The translations under genes and the position numbers were made by a program. Shown here piece after piece: positions 7,772 through 15,370 of a stretch of 34,269 nucleotides of DNA. The notes beneath the pieces were generated by a model. That model was not told the origin of the DNA, did not search any database, and saw only the letters and a list, made by a program, of their open reading frames with translations. Each line of letters opens with the position of its first letter. Position 1 is the stretch's first letter. Source of the DNA: an uncultured Pelosinus sp. (GTDB lineage Bacteria; Bacillota; Negativicutes; UMGS1260); contig URQW01000030.1 in NCBI GenBank assembly GCA_900550105.1, positions 1 through 34,269 of the forward strand, given 5' to 3'.

Positions 7772-8320
7772 TTAAACGATCTTTTCGCCGTGATAGCGTT
7801 CGCCATCGGCATCAGGCAACAGTCCATACCGTTCGGTCCATAAGGTTTTATATTTGAGCGCTTGAGCATGAATACTCGGCCAATCGGCTTCCGTCGATTT
7901 TATAACCTTACCAGGCAGACCCATTACTAGAGAATGCGGCGGAATAACCTGCTTTTCCTTAACAAGAGCGCCAGCAGCAATAATACTGCCCGTTCCAATG
8001 ACCGCGCCACTTAAAACAATAGCCCCCATGCCAATAAGACAATGATCTTCAATGGTGCAGCCATGCAAAATAGCATTATGACCGACAGTCACAAAGTCGC
8101 CGATGAGAGTGGGAAAATTATCAGTTACATGGACAACACTATTATCCTGCACGTTGCTATAGCGGCCAATTTCAATACGATTGACATCACCGCGTACAAC
8201 GGTATTGAACCATACACTGCTAAATTCTTTCATGGTTACAGCTCCGATAATCTGGGCTCCATCAGCAATGAATGATTTCTTATCTAGAGCCGGACTGTGT
8301 CCTTCAAAATCTTTTACCAT
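7772..8320 (-). CDS. Gamma-carbonic anhydrase family protein (left-handed beta-helix)
   Basis: A 182-residue hexapeptide-repeat protein of the YrdA/PaaY/gamma-CA family. Imperfect [LIV]-G-x4 repeats run through residues 10-135. The three zinc-ligand histidines are visible at H64 (VVHVT), H81 and H86 (GHNAILHGC), in the spacing of this family. The family binds metal as a trimer, and some members are CO2 hydratases while many have no proven activity. The start has AAGGG upstream. It is followed closely by usp, and the upstream bioA may read through because no hairpin is seen in the 97 bases between them. Confidence 0.9.
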   Translation of the reverse strand: MVKDFEGHSPALDKKSFIADGAQIIGAVTMKEFSSVWFNTVVRGDVNRIEIGRYSNVQDNSVVHVTDNFPTLIGDFVTVGHNAILHGCTIEDHCLIGMGAIVLSGAVIGTGSIIAAGALVKEKQVIPPHSLVMGLPGKVIKSTEADWPSIHAQALKYKTLWTERYGLLPDADGERYHGEKIV

Positions 8321-8417
8321 AGGCTCGCCCTTCTTTCCTTACGCTATTTTTCTTTCATTAGTTTATAATGGTTCTTATCTTTTGTATTCTGGAAAAATTC
8401 ACAACTTCCTGCTGCTT

Positions 8418-9797
8418 CTAAAAATGAGCTCCCCCGCCACAGGTAGAAAATTGTCCTTGATTCGTTACTTCGTCAATCGCGGCAGCTACCTGCGACAACA
8501 TATGGCGAATCTCAGTCACCGTACTGACAAGCGGCGGCATAAAGACGATCACATCGCCAACAGGACGGATAAAAATTCCATGTTCTCTTGCTTTCATGCA
8601 TACTTTGGCCCCCATCGTCTGATCCCAGGCATAAGGAGTCTTTGTTGCTGAATCAGCCATAAGCTCAATGCCCGCAATCATACCGCATTGTCTAGCATCA
8701 CCGACATGCTCAAGAGCTGCAATCTTAGTTAATTCTTCAGCAATAGCCGCAAGCTTCGGCGGCAAATTTTCAATCACTTGATCCTTTTTAAAGATTCTAA
8801 GACTCGCTAATGCAGCGGCGCAAGCTAGTTGATTCGCTGTATAGGAATGACCATGATAAAAAGTTTTCTTTGCCGCCATATCACCCAAAAAAGCATCAAA
8901 AACAGCCTGAGTCGTAACAGTTGCCGCTAGCGGCATATAGCCGCCCGTAATCCCTTTTGATAAAGCCATGAAATCAGGTGTTACCCCTTCCTGCTCACAA
9001 GCAAACAGCGTTCCGGTGCGTCCAAAGCCTGTAGCTACTTCATCAGCAATTAACAAGACCTCGTAACGCTGCGTCAATTCCCGTACTTTCGCCAAATAGC
9101 CAGGTCGAGCCATAAGCATGCCAGCTGCCGCCTGAACGAGCGGTTCCATTACCAGAGCGGCGATTTCCCCATGATGATCTGCCAACAGGTCTTCTAAGGC
9201 TTTCACACATTCCCACTGGCATGTTTCCGGCGATTTAGCCAACTTACAGTGATAGCATGACGGCGAAGGAATCGAAAAAGGTTTGAATAATAATGGCTGA
9301 AACACCCGGTGAAATAAATCAATGCCCCCTACACTGACTGTTCCCACTGTGTCACCATGGTATGCTTGTTCCAAAGAAATAAAGCGCTTCTTATTAGGTC
9401 GTCCTTGATGCTGCCAATATTGAAAAGCCATCTTAATGGCCACTTCAATGGCTGTTGATCCATCATCAGAATAAAAGACCTTACAAAGCCCCTTAGGCGC
9501 CGCAGCAATGAGTTCAGCGGCAAACTGCGCTGCCGGAATATTAGCCAGCCCTAGCGCTGTGCTATGGGCCACTTTGCCAAGCTGAGCTTGAATGGCCTCA
9601 TCAATTTCCGCACGACCATGACCATGAATATTAACCCATAAAGAGGACACGGCATCATAGTAGCTTCGCCCCTCTGTATCTGTCAACATAATCCCTTTCG
9701 CCGAAGCAATAACGGTCTGCGGTTCTTCTAGCCAGCCTTTCATTTGTGTAAAAGGATGCCATAAATACTCTTTATCTTGCTGTTCAATCTGATTCAT
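8418..9797 (-). CDS. bioA: Adenosylmethionine-8-amino-7-oxononanoate aminotransferase
   Basis: Makes 7,8-diaminononanoate (DAPA) in biotin synthesis. It is 459 residues from the chosen ATG at 9797. That start has GGGGA upstream, whereas a GTG four codons earlier has no ribosome site. Class III aminotransferase features are the N-terminal LWHPFTQMK, YSDDGSTAIEVA, YHGDTVG, the ADEVATGFGRTG motif near 251-262 and PLP lysine K281 in SKGITGGYMPL. A Cys cluster (C181, C184, C193, C197) follows the pattern C-x2-C-x8-C-x3-C and might bind metal. The amino donor (SAM or, as reported for Bacillus BioK, lysine) cannot be told. No other bio gene is nearby, but a perfect BirA operator precedes it, which supports the call strongly. 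Confidence 0.94.
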   Translation of the reverse strand: MNQIEQQDKEYLWHPFTQMKGWLEEPQTVIASAKGIMLTDTEGRSYYDAVSSLWVNIHGHGRAEIDEAIQAQLGKVAHSTALGLANIPAAQFAAELIAAAPKGLCKVFYSDDGSTAIEVAIKMAFQYWQHQGRPNKKRFISLEQAYHGDTVGTVSVGGIDLFHRVFQPLLFKPFSIPSPSCYHCKLAKSPETCQWECVKALEDLLADHHGEIAALVMEPLVQAAAGMLMARPGYLAKVRELTQRYEVLLIADEVATGFGRTGTLFACEQEGVTPDFMALSKGITGGYMPLAATVTTQAVFDAFLGDMAAKKTFYHGHSYTANQLACAAALASLRIFKKDQVIENLPPKLAAIAEELTKIAALEHVGDARQCGMIAGIELMADSATKTPYAWDQTMGAKVCMKAREHGIFIRPVGDVIVFMPPLVSTVTEIRHMLSQVAAAIDEVTNQGQFSTCGGGAHF

Positions 9798-9813
9798 TCC
9801 AATCCCCACTTTC

Positions 9814-9820
9814 GTTAACC
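9814..9820 (-). promoter_or_regulatory. Extra GTTAAC half-site near the bioA start
   Basis: A lone GTTAAC core lies between the BirA operator and the bioA start, about 36 bases from the main palindrome. It has no symmetrical partner, so it may be chance or an auxiliary contact. Confidence 0.2.
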
Positions 9821-9855
9821 TTATTTAAATTTTAAGTTTACCAATTAAACAAAAG

Positions 9856-9891
9856 AAATGTTAACCGGCCAAAAAGCCAATGTTAACATTT
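9856..9891. promoter_or_regulatory. BirA (biotin repressor) operator
   Basis: A perfect palindrome AAATGTTAAC (9856-9865) - 16 bases - GTTAACATTT (9882-9891). This matches the known BirA operator layout of GTTAAC-type half-sites with a 14-16 base spacer. It lies 59 bases upstream of the bioA ATG and downstream of the hemolysin III gene stop, so it is placed to repress a bioA promoter when biotinyl-AMP is abundant. A BirA-bound promoter is expected to overlap it, although I cannot pick the -10/-35 pair with confidence. Confidence 0.88.
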
Positions 9892-9924
9892 CCACTATAC
9901 ACTCATTTATAATACTTGTAAACC

Positions 9925-10554
9925 CTAACTCACAACAGGCAGCGGCAGTACATAGAAAAAAACAGCGATAAAATGCGCTGCGCTGCCAGCCAGAACAAAC
10001 AAATGCCATACGGCATGATTATAAGGCATGCGGCGCCATAAGTAAAAAATCGCTCCCACAGAGTAGAAAATTCCGCCTACCATCAGCCACAACAGACCTT
10101 CATGGGGCAATGTCTCCATGAGCGGCTTGATCACGACGACGGCAAACCACCCCATCAGCAGATAGCAGCAAGTAGAAAAGATCTTAAAGCGTCTGACGAA
10201 AAAGATTTGAAAAACAATCCCGACAAGCGCCACAGACCAAATCACTGCAAAAACGGTCCAACCCAAAGTCCCATGCAACGGCACTAGTACAAAGGGCGTA
10301 TAGGTTCCCGCAATCAATAAATAAATCGCCGAATGATCAATAATTTGGAAAATCGCCTTAATTCGTTCATTGGAAAAACTATGATACAACGTGGAAGCTA
10401 AGTATAGTAGCACCATAGAAATCCCATAGATGAAAGAACTGACAATATGCCAAGTACTGCCGCTCGTATAAGCGGCAAAAACGAGAACAGCTAAAGCAAC
10501 AAGAGCAAAAGCCGTTCCGACACCGTGAGTAATCGCGTTTAATTTTTCCTCCAT
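9925..10554 (-). CDS. Hemolysin III family (PAQR-like) seven-helix membrane protein
   Basis: A 209-residue protein with seven predicted membrane helices. It has the family hallmarks: N-terminal EEKLNAITHGVG, STLYHSF, IIDHSAIYLLIAGTYTPF and C-terminal H-A-x-W-H-L-F-V-L. The conserved His and Asp residues form the metal site of PAQR and alkaline ceramidase-like proteins. Bacterial members are annotated hemolysin III by an old Bacillus cereus assignment; the physiological role is unclear, possibly lipid or membrane homeostasis. A strong TAAGGAGG precedes the ATG. It follows the MBL-fold gene by 32 bases and is likely cotranscribed with it. Confidence 0.9.
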   Translation of the reverse strand: MEEKLNAITHGVGTAFALVALAVLVFAAYTSGSTWHIVSSFIYGISMVLLYLASTLYHSFSNERIKAIFQIIDHSAIYLLIAGTYTPFVLVPLHGTLGWTVFAVIWSVALVGIVFQIFFVRRFKIFSTCCYLLMGWFAVVVIKPLMETLPHEGLLWLMVGGIFYSVGAIFYLWRRMPYNHAVWHLFVLAGSAAHFIAVFFYVLPLPVVS

Positions 10555-10586
10555 GCAAACCTCCTTATCACCTAATAAAAATTCAT

Positions 10587-11297
10587 TTATTTAACCGCTT
10601 TCGCCTCATGAATAAAAGTTTCTCCCGCAGCCTTAGGAATCCACAGCGGAATTTCCCGATTTTCAACACAAAATGGCGTGGGTGGTTCCCATACAGGACC
10701 AAAAGCATGCATCGCTACGACCAGCTTCGGATCCGTATCGCGGCAAAAAGTCTCAACGCCAAGCGTGCGATATTCTTCCAAGCGGCTGTCCACCGGGAAA
10801 AAGGCAACATCAAAAGACTCGCCCTTTAATTTTTCCATTTCTCTCGCAAAATCAGCAGCGGCTTGCTTAATATTTTCGGGTGTATCACCATTCCAATGCC
10901 ACCAGTTCAAATCACCAGCATGAAAGATCTTATGTCCTTCTACTTCAACCAAAAAAGAAATTCCCGCATCAGTCGAACCAAAGCTCTTTACTGTCACTGT
11001 AGCTTGGCGGCAAGTTTCATAAGGCGCCATTACACTAATTTTATCAGACATAAAAGCTGCAGTACCACTTTCTGCTGCAATATCATGTGATAGGAAGTAA
11101 TAAGAATCATTCTGCCACTGGGCAATTGCCGGATTAAAATGATCACCATGGTTATGGGAAGAAAAAACAAACCACTTTTTCCCATTCCCCCGCTTAGCGG
11201 CTACTTTACCCGCCGGATCACGATAGTAATCAAAAATCAATATATGGTGATCGGTTTCCACCATAAACCCACTATGTTCTAAAAAGGTTAGCTCCAT
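10587..11297 (-). CDS. MBL-fold metallo-hydrolase
   Basis: A 236-residue protein of the metallo-beta-lactamase superfamily, resembling the UlaG-like/predicted Zn-dependent hydrolase branch. The HxHxDH metal motif is complete (H48, H50, D52, H53 in SSHNHGDH). HAGDLNWWHW supplies the second Asp-containing motif and VVAMHAFGP a late His. No signal peptide, so it is cytosolic. Substrate is unknown; the superfamily includes lactonases, nucleases and phosphodiesterases. The ribosome site is GGAGGG. It is divergent from the FlK-like thioesterase across a very A/T-rich 176-base region. Confidence 0.85.
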   Translation of the reverse strand: MELTFLEHSGFMVETDHHILIFDYYRDPAGKVAAKRGNGKKWFVFSSHNHGDHFNPAIAQWQNDSYYFLSHDIAAESGTAAFMSDKISVMAPYETCRQATVTVKSFGSTDAGISFLVEVEGHKIFHAGDLNWWHWNGDTPENIKQAAADFAREMEKLKGESFDVAFFPVDSRLEEYRTLGVETFCRDTDPKLVVAMHAFGPVWEPPTPFCVENREIPLWIPKAAGETFIHEAKAVK

Positions 11298-11473
11298 GCT
11301 AATCCCTCCACTTCATCTCCTTCAATAAAAAGGAAAGTAATTTTTACTTTATTATACTATAAATTATCATTTAACATCATATCTTAATGAAAAGTTTTTT
11401 TAGTTTCAAGTAGGAATCATCGCTTCCATGCAGAAAATAATAAACCAGAAACGAAAAGAAAGGACTGAGTACC

Positions 11474-11869
11474 ATGGAATATAATTTATCGCTAGGTTTA
11501 AGCAACGAAAAACAAGAAAAGGTTACGACTGATAACACAGCCATCCGTTATGGCAGCGGCGGAGCAGCAGTCTATGCTACGCCAGCCATGATTGGTCTTA
11601 TGGAAGCAACGGCTCTATCTATTGTCGACCCACGACTACCGGCAGGTCTCGCTACGGTAGGAATTCAGCTAAATGTTCGCCATCTAGCTGCGACGCCAAT
11701 CGGTATGACAGTCCGCTGCACGGCAAAGCTTACTGAAATAAAAGGAAAACGTTTGATTTTCTCCGTAGAAGCCTTTGATGAAAAAGAAAAAGTTGGCGAA
11801 GGCACCCACGAACGCTACATTATTGAATTAGAAAGCTTTTTAAAAAAATCTCAGTCAAAATTAAATTGA
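11474..11869 (+). CDS. Hotdog-fold thioesterase, FlK-like family
   Basis: A 131-residue single hotdog domain. The residues and spacing of fluoroacetyl-CoA thioesterase FlK are reproduced: T36, E44 and H70 correspond to the FlK Thr42/Glu50/His76 set, and R114 falls where FlK Arg120 would be. The motif YATPAMIGLMEATA carries Thr and Glu. Family members release acids from acyl-CoAs; FlK itself is specific for fluoroacetyl-CoA, but most relatives are not proven to be. No fluorometabolite genes are seen, so a general short acyl-CoA housekeeping role is more likely. Its last nine bases overlap the 3' end of the convergent PilZ gene. Confidence 0.82.
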   Translation: MEYNLSLGLSNEKQEKVTTDNTAIRYGSGGAAVYATPAMIGLMEATALSIVDPRLPAGLATVGIQLNVRHLAATPIGMTVRCTAKLTEIKGKRLIFSVEAFDEKEKVGEGTHERYIIELESFLKKSQSKLN

Positions 11870-12562
11870 GTCATTAAACAAAGCATCTTCCTTTTTCCGG
11901 CGCTCGATCTGTTTTTTATAAATAAATTGAATCAGCTTTTGCCGCTCAACTTCTTCAATCTTAGTAAAGCGTAAACCGCAAAAAACTTTTTCATTTTCCG
12001 TAATGACAGTTCGCAAAATTTCACCTTCCACTTCTAACGAGAAAAAAGGCGATAAAGGCAAAACAATATTCCAACAAGACCCTATAGCTAGTTTACTATC
12101 CTCTGGGCAAAGAATACACATGCCATTGCCGCTAATATCACGCGTAAGAGTTTTGATGACCACTGGCAAAGCAGGCGTCTCCCCATCTTTTGCCGCCACT
12201 TCCTTTGCTGTCAAAACAACATCAAGATTAATGTTAAATCGGACAAAATCGCGCAATTGGTCTCGTCTGGCTGTTGTCGGATAAGTAATGGTCCACAAAG
12301 CAAAAGGTTCTCTTGTGTAGCGCAGTAATGAAGCTTGAAACACATAGGCGCAGTCATCAGCCACAATTCTTACCGTATAAGGTTCTTGATAGCGTCGCGG
12401 TAAAAGCTGCCCCTTGCCATAAGGTTCTGATACTAGCAGCGTTTTTTCTTTGTCACCAATTTCCTCAATACGGCTGTGATACATATGAACCGACTGATTC
12501 AAGGGGTCAAATTCAACAAACTCTAACTTTCTTAAGGGTGTAATAAATTTTTTTATATCCAT
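11861..12562 (-). CDS. PilZ-domain c-di-GMP receptor (YcgR-like flagellar brake protein)
   Basis: A 233-residue protein with an N-terminal YcgR-N-like beta domain (about 1-95) and a C-terminal PilZ domain (about 100-220). The c-di-GMP binding elements are an Arg-rich segment, RRDQLRDFVRF, and DISGNG matching the (D/N)xSxxG motif. YcgR-type proteins bind c-di-GMP and slow flagellar rotation or reduce motility. The ribosome site is AAGGGGG before ATG. It is tail-to-tail with the thioesterase gene, with a 9-base overlap and no terminator between them, so transcripts may be antisense at their ends. With the HD-GYP gene at 3.5 kb, it gives this window both a c-di-GMP hydrolase and a receptor. Confidence 0.87.
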   Translation of the reverse strand: MDIKKFITPLRKLEFVEFDPLNQSVHMYHSRIEEIGDKEKTLLVSEPYGKGQLLPRRYQEPYTVRIVADDCAYVFQASLLRYTREPFALWTITYPTTARRDQLRDFVRFNINLDVVLTAKEVAAKDGETPALPVVIKTLTRDISGNGMCILCPEDSKLAIGSCWNIVLPLSPFFSLEVEGEILRTVITENEKVFCGLRFTKIEEVERQKLIQFIYKKQIERRKKEDALFNDSI

Positions 12563-12686
12563 AGCTTTTCCCCCTTCAAACAGGAATAAACAAAGCGTTT
12601 TTCTAGGTAATCTGTTGCTATTTTTCTTTTTTTCTTTGACAAAGTCCTGCTAAAAAAAATGGAATGGTATATTTTTCTTTTCCATA

Positions 12687-12715
12687 TTGACGGCAAAAAC
12701 AAGGTGCTGTAAAAT
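12687..12715 (+). promoter_or_regulatory. Sigma-A promoter for the iron alcohol dehydrogenase gene
   Basis: TTGACG (12687-12692), 17-base spacer, TAAAAT (12710-12715): one mismatch in each hexamer. It lies 52 bases before the ATG. Confidence 0.75.
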
Positions 12716-12730
12716 GAAGTTGTGACAATT

Positions 12731-12748
12731 TTGTGAAAAAAATAACAC
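12731..12748 (+). promoter_or_regulatory. Rex-like operator just downstream of the adh promoter
   Basis: TTGTGAAAAAAATAACAC is an 18-base imperfect palindrome resembling the Rex consensus (TTGTTAA-N4-TTAACAA, about 11 of 14 positions). It would lie around +10 to +28. Rex represses fermentative alcohol dehydrogenases in many Firmicutes when NADH/NAD+ is low, so position and gene fit. A second TTGTGA starts at 12720. Confidence 0.4.
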
Positions 12749-12767
12749 TTTTGATGAGGTGACTTAA

Positions 12768-13937
12768 ATGAGTAGATTTACAATTCCAAGAGATGTTTAT
12801 TTTGGCCGCGGTTGCATGGCGGAAGTACTAGAAAACTTAACAGGCAAACGCGCTGTTATTGTAACAGGCGGCAGCTCGATGCAAAAATTTGGTTTTCTCG
12901 ATAAAGTGACTGACGCTTTGAAAAAAGCTGGTTTGGAAGTAAAACTCATTGAAGGCGTTGAACCAGATCCCTCTGTCGAAACAGTCTTTAAAGGCGCCGC
13001 TTTAATGCGTGAATTTGAGCCTGACTGGATCGTAGCCCTCGGCGGCGGCAGCCCTATTGATGCGGCTAAAGCGATGTGGATTTTCTATGAACATCCAGAA
13101 ACGACCTTCGACGATGTCAAAGACCCCTTTACAGTCCCTCTTCTGCGCAATAAAGCAAAATTTATCGCGATTGCCTCTACTAGCGGTACGGCAACAGAAG
13201 TAACGGCCTTCTCAGTAATTACGGATTATTCCACCAAAATCAAATATCCTTTAGCCGACTATAATTTAACGCCTGATATTGCGATTGTCGATCCAGAACT
13301 TGCTGAAACAATGCCGCCGAAACTTGTCGCTCATACCGGCATGGACGCCTTAACTCACGCCTTGGAAGCTTACGTGGCTAGCGCCCGCTCTCCCTATACT
13401 GATCCGTTGGCATTGCAATCCATTATTATGATTAAAGAACATATTTTAAAATCTTACGGGGGTGATCACGTAGCCCGCGAACAAATGCATAATGCACAGT
13501 GCCTAGCTGGTATGGCCTTTACGAATGCGTTATTAGGCATTACTCACAGTATTGCCCATAAAATTGGCGCTCTTTTCCATATTCCCCATGGCTGCGCCAA
13601 TGCAATTTTACTGCCCTTCGTTATTGAGTTTAATCAAAAAACCGTTGGCAAGGATTATGCGAAAGTGGCAAAACAGCTTGATCTCCCTGGCGCTTCTACG
13701 GAAGAGCTTACAGCAAGTCTCGTACAGTTTATCCGTAATCTCAATAAAAAACTAGAAATCCCCGCTACGTTAAAAGAAGCTGGCGTAACCCAAGAACTCT
13801 TTGACACAAGTGTCGACGGGATTGCCACACACGCGCTAGAAGATCCTTGCACAGGCTCAAATCCTAGATCCATTTCGGTAGAAGAAATGAAAGAACTTCT
13901 GACTTGCGCCTATACGGGAAAAGAAGTAACTTTCTAA
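12768..13937 (+). CDS. Iron-containing alcohol dehydrogenase
   Basis: A 389-residue group III alcohol dehydrogenase, cytosolic and NAD(P)H-linked. It has the cofactor segment ALGGGSPIDAAKA and STSGTATEV. Iron ligands appear at D193, H197, H260 and H274 in GMDALTHALEAY and THSIAHKIGALFHIPHG, with the family spacing. It resembles the C-terminal ADH half of AdhE and butanol-type dehydrogenases, so a fermentative aldehyde-reducing role is likely. GAGGTG lies before the ATG. It has its own promoter, a possible Rex site and its own terminator. It is a different paralogue from the Fe-ADH at 18113-19276 and not part of that operon. Confidence 0.92.
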   Translation: MSRFTIPRDVYFGRGCMAEVLENLTGKRAVIVTGGSSMQKFGFLDKVTDALKKAGLEVKLIEGVEPDPSVETVFKGAALMREFEPDWIVALGGGSPIDAAKAMWIFYEHPETTFDDVKDPFTVPLLRNKAKFIAIASTSGTATEVTAFSVITDYSTKIKYPLADYNLTPDIAIVDPELAETMPPKLVAHTGMDALTHALEAYVASARSPYTDPLALQSIIMIKEHILKSYGGDHVAREQMHNAQCLAGMAFTNALLGITHSIAHKIGALFHIPHGCANAILLPFVIEFNQKTVGKDYAKVAKQLDLPGASTEELTASLVQFIRNLNKKLEIPATLKEAGVTQELFDTSVDGIATHALEDPCTGSNPRSISVEEMKELLTCAYTGKEVTF

Positions 13938-13962
13938 GCAAAATAAATTTTCAATTCTTATA

Positions 13963-14006
13963 AAAAGCAGAAATCTCGTACTGACTGGTACGAGATTTCT
14001 GCTTTT
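13963..14006. terminator. Bidirectional terminator between adh and the catabolic operon
   Basis: A perfect 19-bp inverted repeat (AAAAGCAGAAATCTCGTAC and complement) with a 6-base loop, T-rich on both exits. It ends the adh transcript (plus) and the seven-gene operon (minus). Confidence 0.93.
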
Positions 14007-14036
14007 ATCTGCTTCTTTGAAAAAGGTTGTATTCTG

Positions 14037-14516
14037 CTACTTTACAGTTAGTTCAGCAAGTAAAATTTTGACAACCACTTTCTTTACTTTTTCCGGCATG
14101 TTTACAAAACAGTTTGGCCGATGGACATCCCAGGGAAAATAAATGGCAAACATCCCCGCCGTAAGCGTATGATACGCCTCATTGTCTAGTGTCTTATAAA
14201 AAATCGCATCACGCTGCGCCAAAAGATCTTCTGTCACTTCACCGGCTGCAGTAAGCGGCGCCGTACCAATTACCTCCCGCCCAGTAAAAATATACTGAAT
14301 ATCAATGTATTTTTGATGAGCCTCCGGTCTCCTAACTGTTTTTGCTTCTGTTTCGTATTCCGAGACCATGGCATAGATTTTGTCACCGTCAATTTCCTGA
14401 CGACCTAAAACAACTTGGGAAAAATCGGTATCCAATAGGTACTGCAACCCTGTTTGCAAAGCTTTCGGATAAAATTGAATTTCCTGCGCTACATTCGCTA
14501 AAACACCAGTAATCAT
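14037..14516 (-). CDS. YhcH/YjgK/YiaL (NanQ-like) sugar anomerase family protein
   Basis: A 159-residue DUF386 protein from ATG at 14516, which has AAGGAG eight bases upstream; a TTG eight codons earlier overlaps the SDR stop region and is less likely. Family hallmarks are the RRPEAHQKYIDIQYIFTG segment, with His and Glu of the cupin metal site, and FAIYFPWDVHRP near the C-terminus. E. coli NanQ (YhcH) is reported to speed anomerisation of sialic acid, and others in the family act on sugar hydrolysis products. It is the last gene of the operon, 20 bases after the SDR gene. It suggests that a cyclic sugar acid must be ring-opened before further catabolism. Confidence 0.87.
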   Translation of the reverse strand: MITGVLANVAQEIQFYPKALQTGLQYLLDTDFSQVVLGRQEIDGDKIYAMVSEYETEAKTVRRPEAHQKYIDIQYIFTGREVIGTAPLTAAGEVTEDLLAQRDAIFYKTLDNEAYHTLTAGMFAIYFPWDVHRPNCFVNMPEKVKKVVVKILLAELTVK

Positions 14517-14536
14517 AGTCCCCACTCCTTGTTTAT

Positions 14537-15283
14537 TCAATTCATAAAGGTGCCGCCATTAATATTAATTGTTTCTCCAGTAATGAAATCCGACATGGAC
14601 GATGCTAAAAAGAGCACTGTATCAGCCACATTCTGCGGTGTTCCTAGTTTACCCAGCGGAATTCTGGCAAGCACCTGACTGCGATATTCTTCAGTCCATT
14701 GCTGGCTCATATCAGTTTCAATCGGCCCAGGGCAGACTCCATTAACATAAATATTATGCTTAGCCATCTCTAAGGCTAAATGCTGTGTCAAATAATTAAC
14801 ACCAGCTTTAGAAGCGCCGTAAGAAGGCGACGCATTGCGATGCGGCGTTTTCGCCGTAGTTGATGATATATTGATAATTTTACCGCTTTGCTGCGCGATC
14901 ATAACTGGCAGAACCGTTCTACAGCAATATAAAGTCCCGTTTAAATTCACATCCATGACTTGCTGCCATTCGGCAAGATCCATTTCGAGTGTAGGAACCC
15001 GTCGATTAATCCCAGCATTATTGACTAAAATGTCGATTCGTCCAAACTGTGTTTGCGCCATACTAGCAATACGTTCCGCTACAGCATAATCAGACACATC
15101 GCCTACGGCAACAATACACTTTTGCCCCTTCGCTTCGATTTCCTGTGCCAACTCCTGCAGCATAGCCGTCTGATTGCCATTAATGACGAGTGAAGCGCCT
15201 TCTCTAGCTAAAGTAAGCGCAATCGCTCGACCAATTCCCCGTGTAGCTCCTGTTACAATAGCAGCTTTTCCTTGTAAAAACAT
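14537..15283 (-). CDS. SDR family oxidoreductase (FabG-like)
   Basis: A classical short-chain dehydrogenase of 248 residues. It has TGATRGIG (residues 11-18) for NAD(P) binding, NNAG at 88-91, catalytic Ser around 140-141 and Y155-x3-K159 in SYGASKAG, and the C-terminal GETININGG. The second beta strand ends in Asn-Gly-Asn (NGNQ), which does not clearly settle NAD versus NADP. FabG-like annotation is generic: the gene sits in a sugar-acid operon, so oxidation or epimerisation of a sugar hydroxyl is more likely than fatty acid synthesis. An intra-operon hairpin at 15322-15359 separates it from the sialidase-like gene. Confidence 0.9.
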   Translation of the reverse strand: MFLQGKAAIVTGATRGIGRAIALTLAREGASLVINGNQTAMLQELAQEIEAKGQKCIVAVGDVSDYAVAERIASMAQTQFGRIDILVNNAGINRRVPTLEMDLAEWQQVMDVNLNGTLYCCRTVLPVMIAQQSGKIINISSTTAKTPHRNASPSYGASKAGVNYLTQHLALEMAKHNIYVNGVCPGPIETDMSQQWTEEYRSQVLARIPLGKLGTPQNVADTVLFLASSMSDFITGETININGGTFMN

Positions 15284-15321
15284 AATTTACCTACCGCCTT
15301 TTCTAAAGCTATCCAGAAAGA

Positions 15322-15359
15322 AAGAAACTAGGAGATTTTACTAACCTACCTAGTTTCTT
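15322..15359 (-). other. Intra-operon hairpin between the sialidase-like and SDR genes
   Basis: An 11-bp perfect inverted repeat (AAGAAACTAGG and complement) with a 16-base loop, just after the sialidase-like stop and followed on the minus strand by a short pyrimidine run. It could be a leaky terminator or an mRNA processing/stability element. Confidence 0.5.
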
Positions 15360-15370
15360 CTTCCAGCTTT

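Noticed and set aside
8181..8651. 156-codon plus-strand frame across the carbonic anhydrase-like and bioA genes
   Set aside because: It is antisense to two well-supported genes and shows no family signature.
11298..11473. Defined divergent promoters in the A/T-rich gap between the MBL and thioesterase genes
   Set aside because: TATAAT-like strings occur on both strands but none has a convincing -35 at 16-18 bases; I leave it as an unassigned A/T-rich promoter region.
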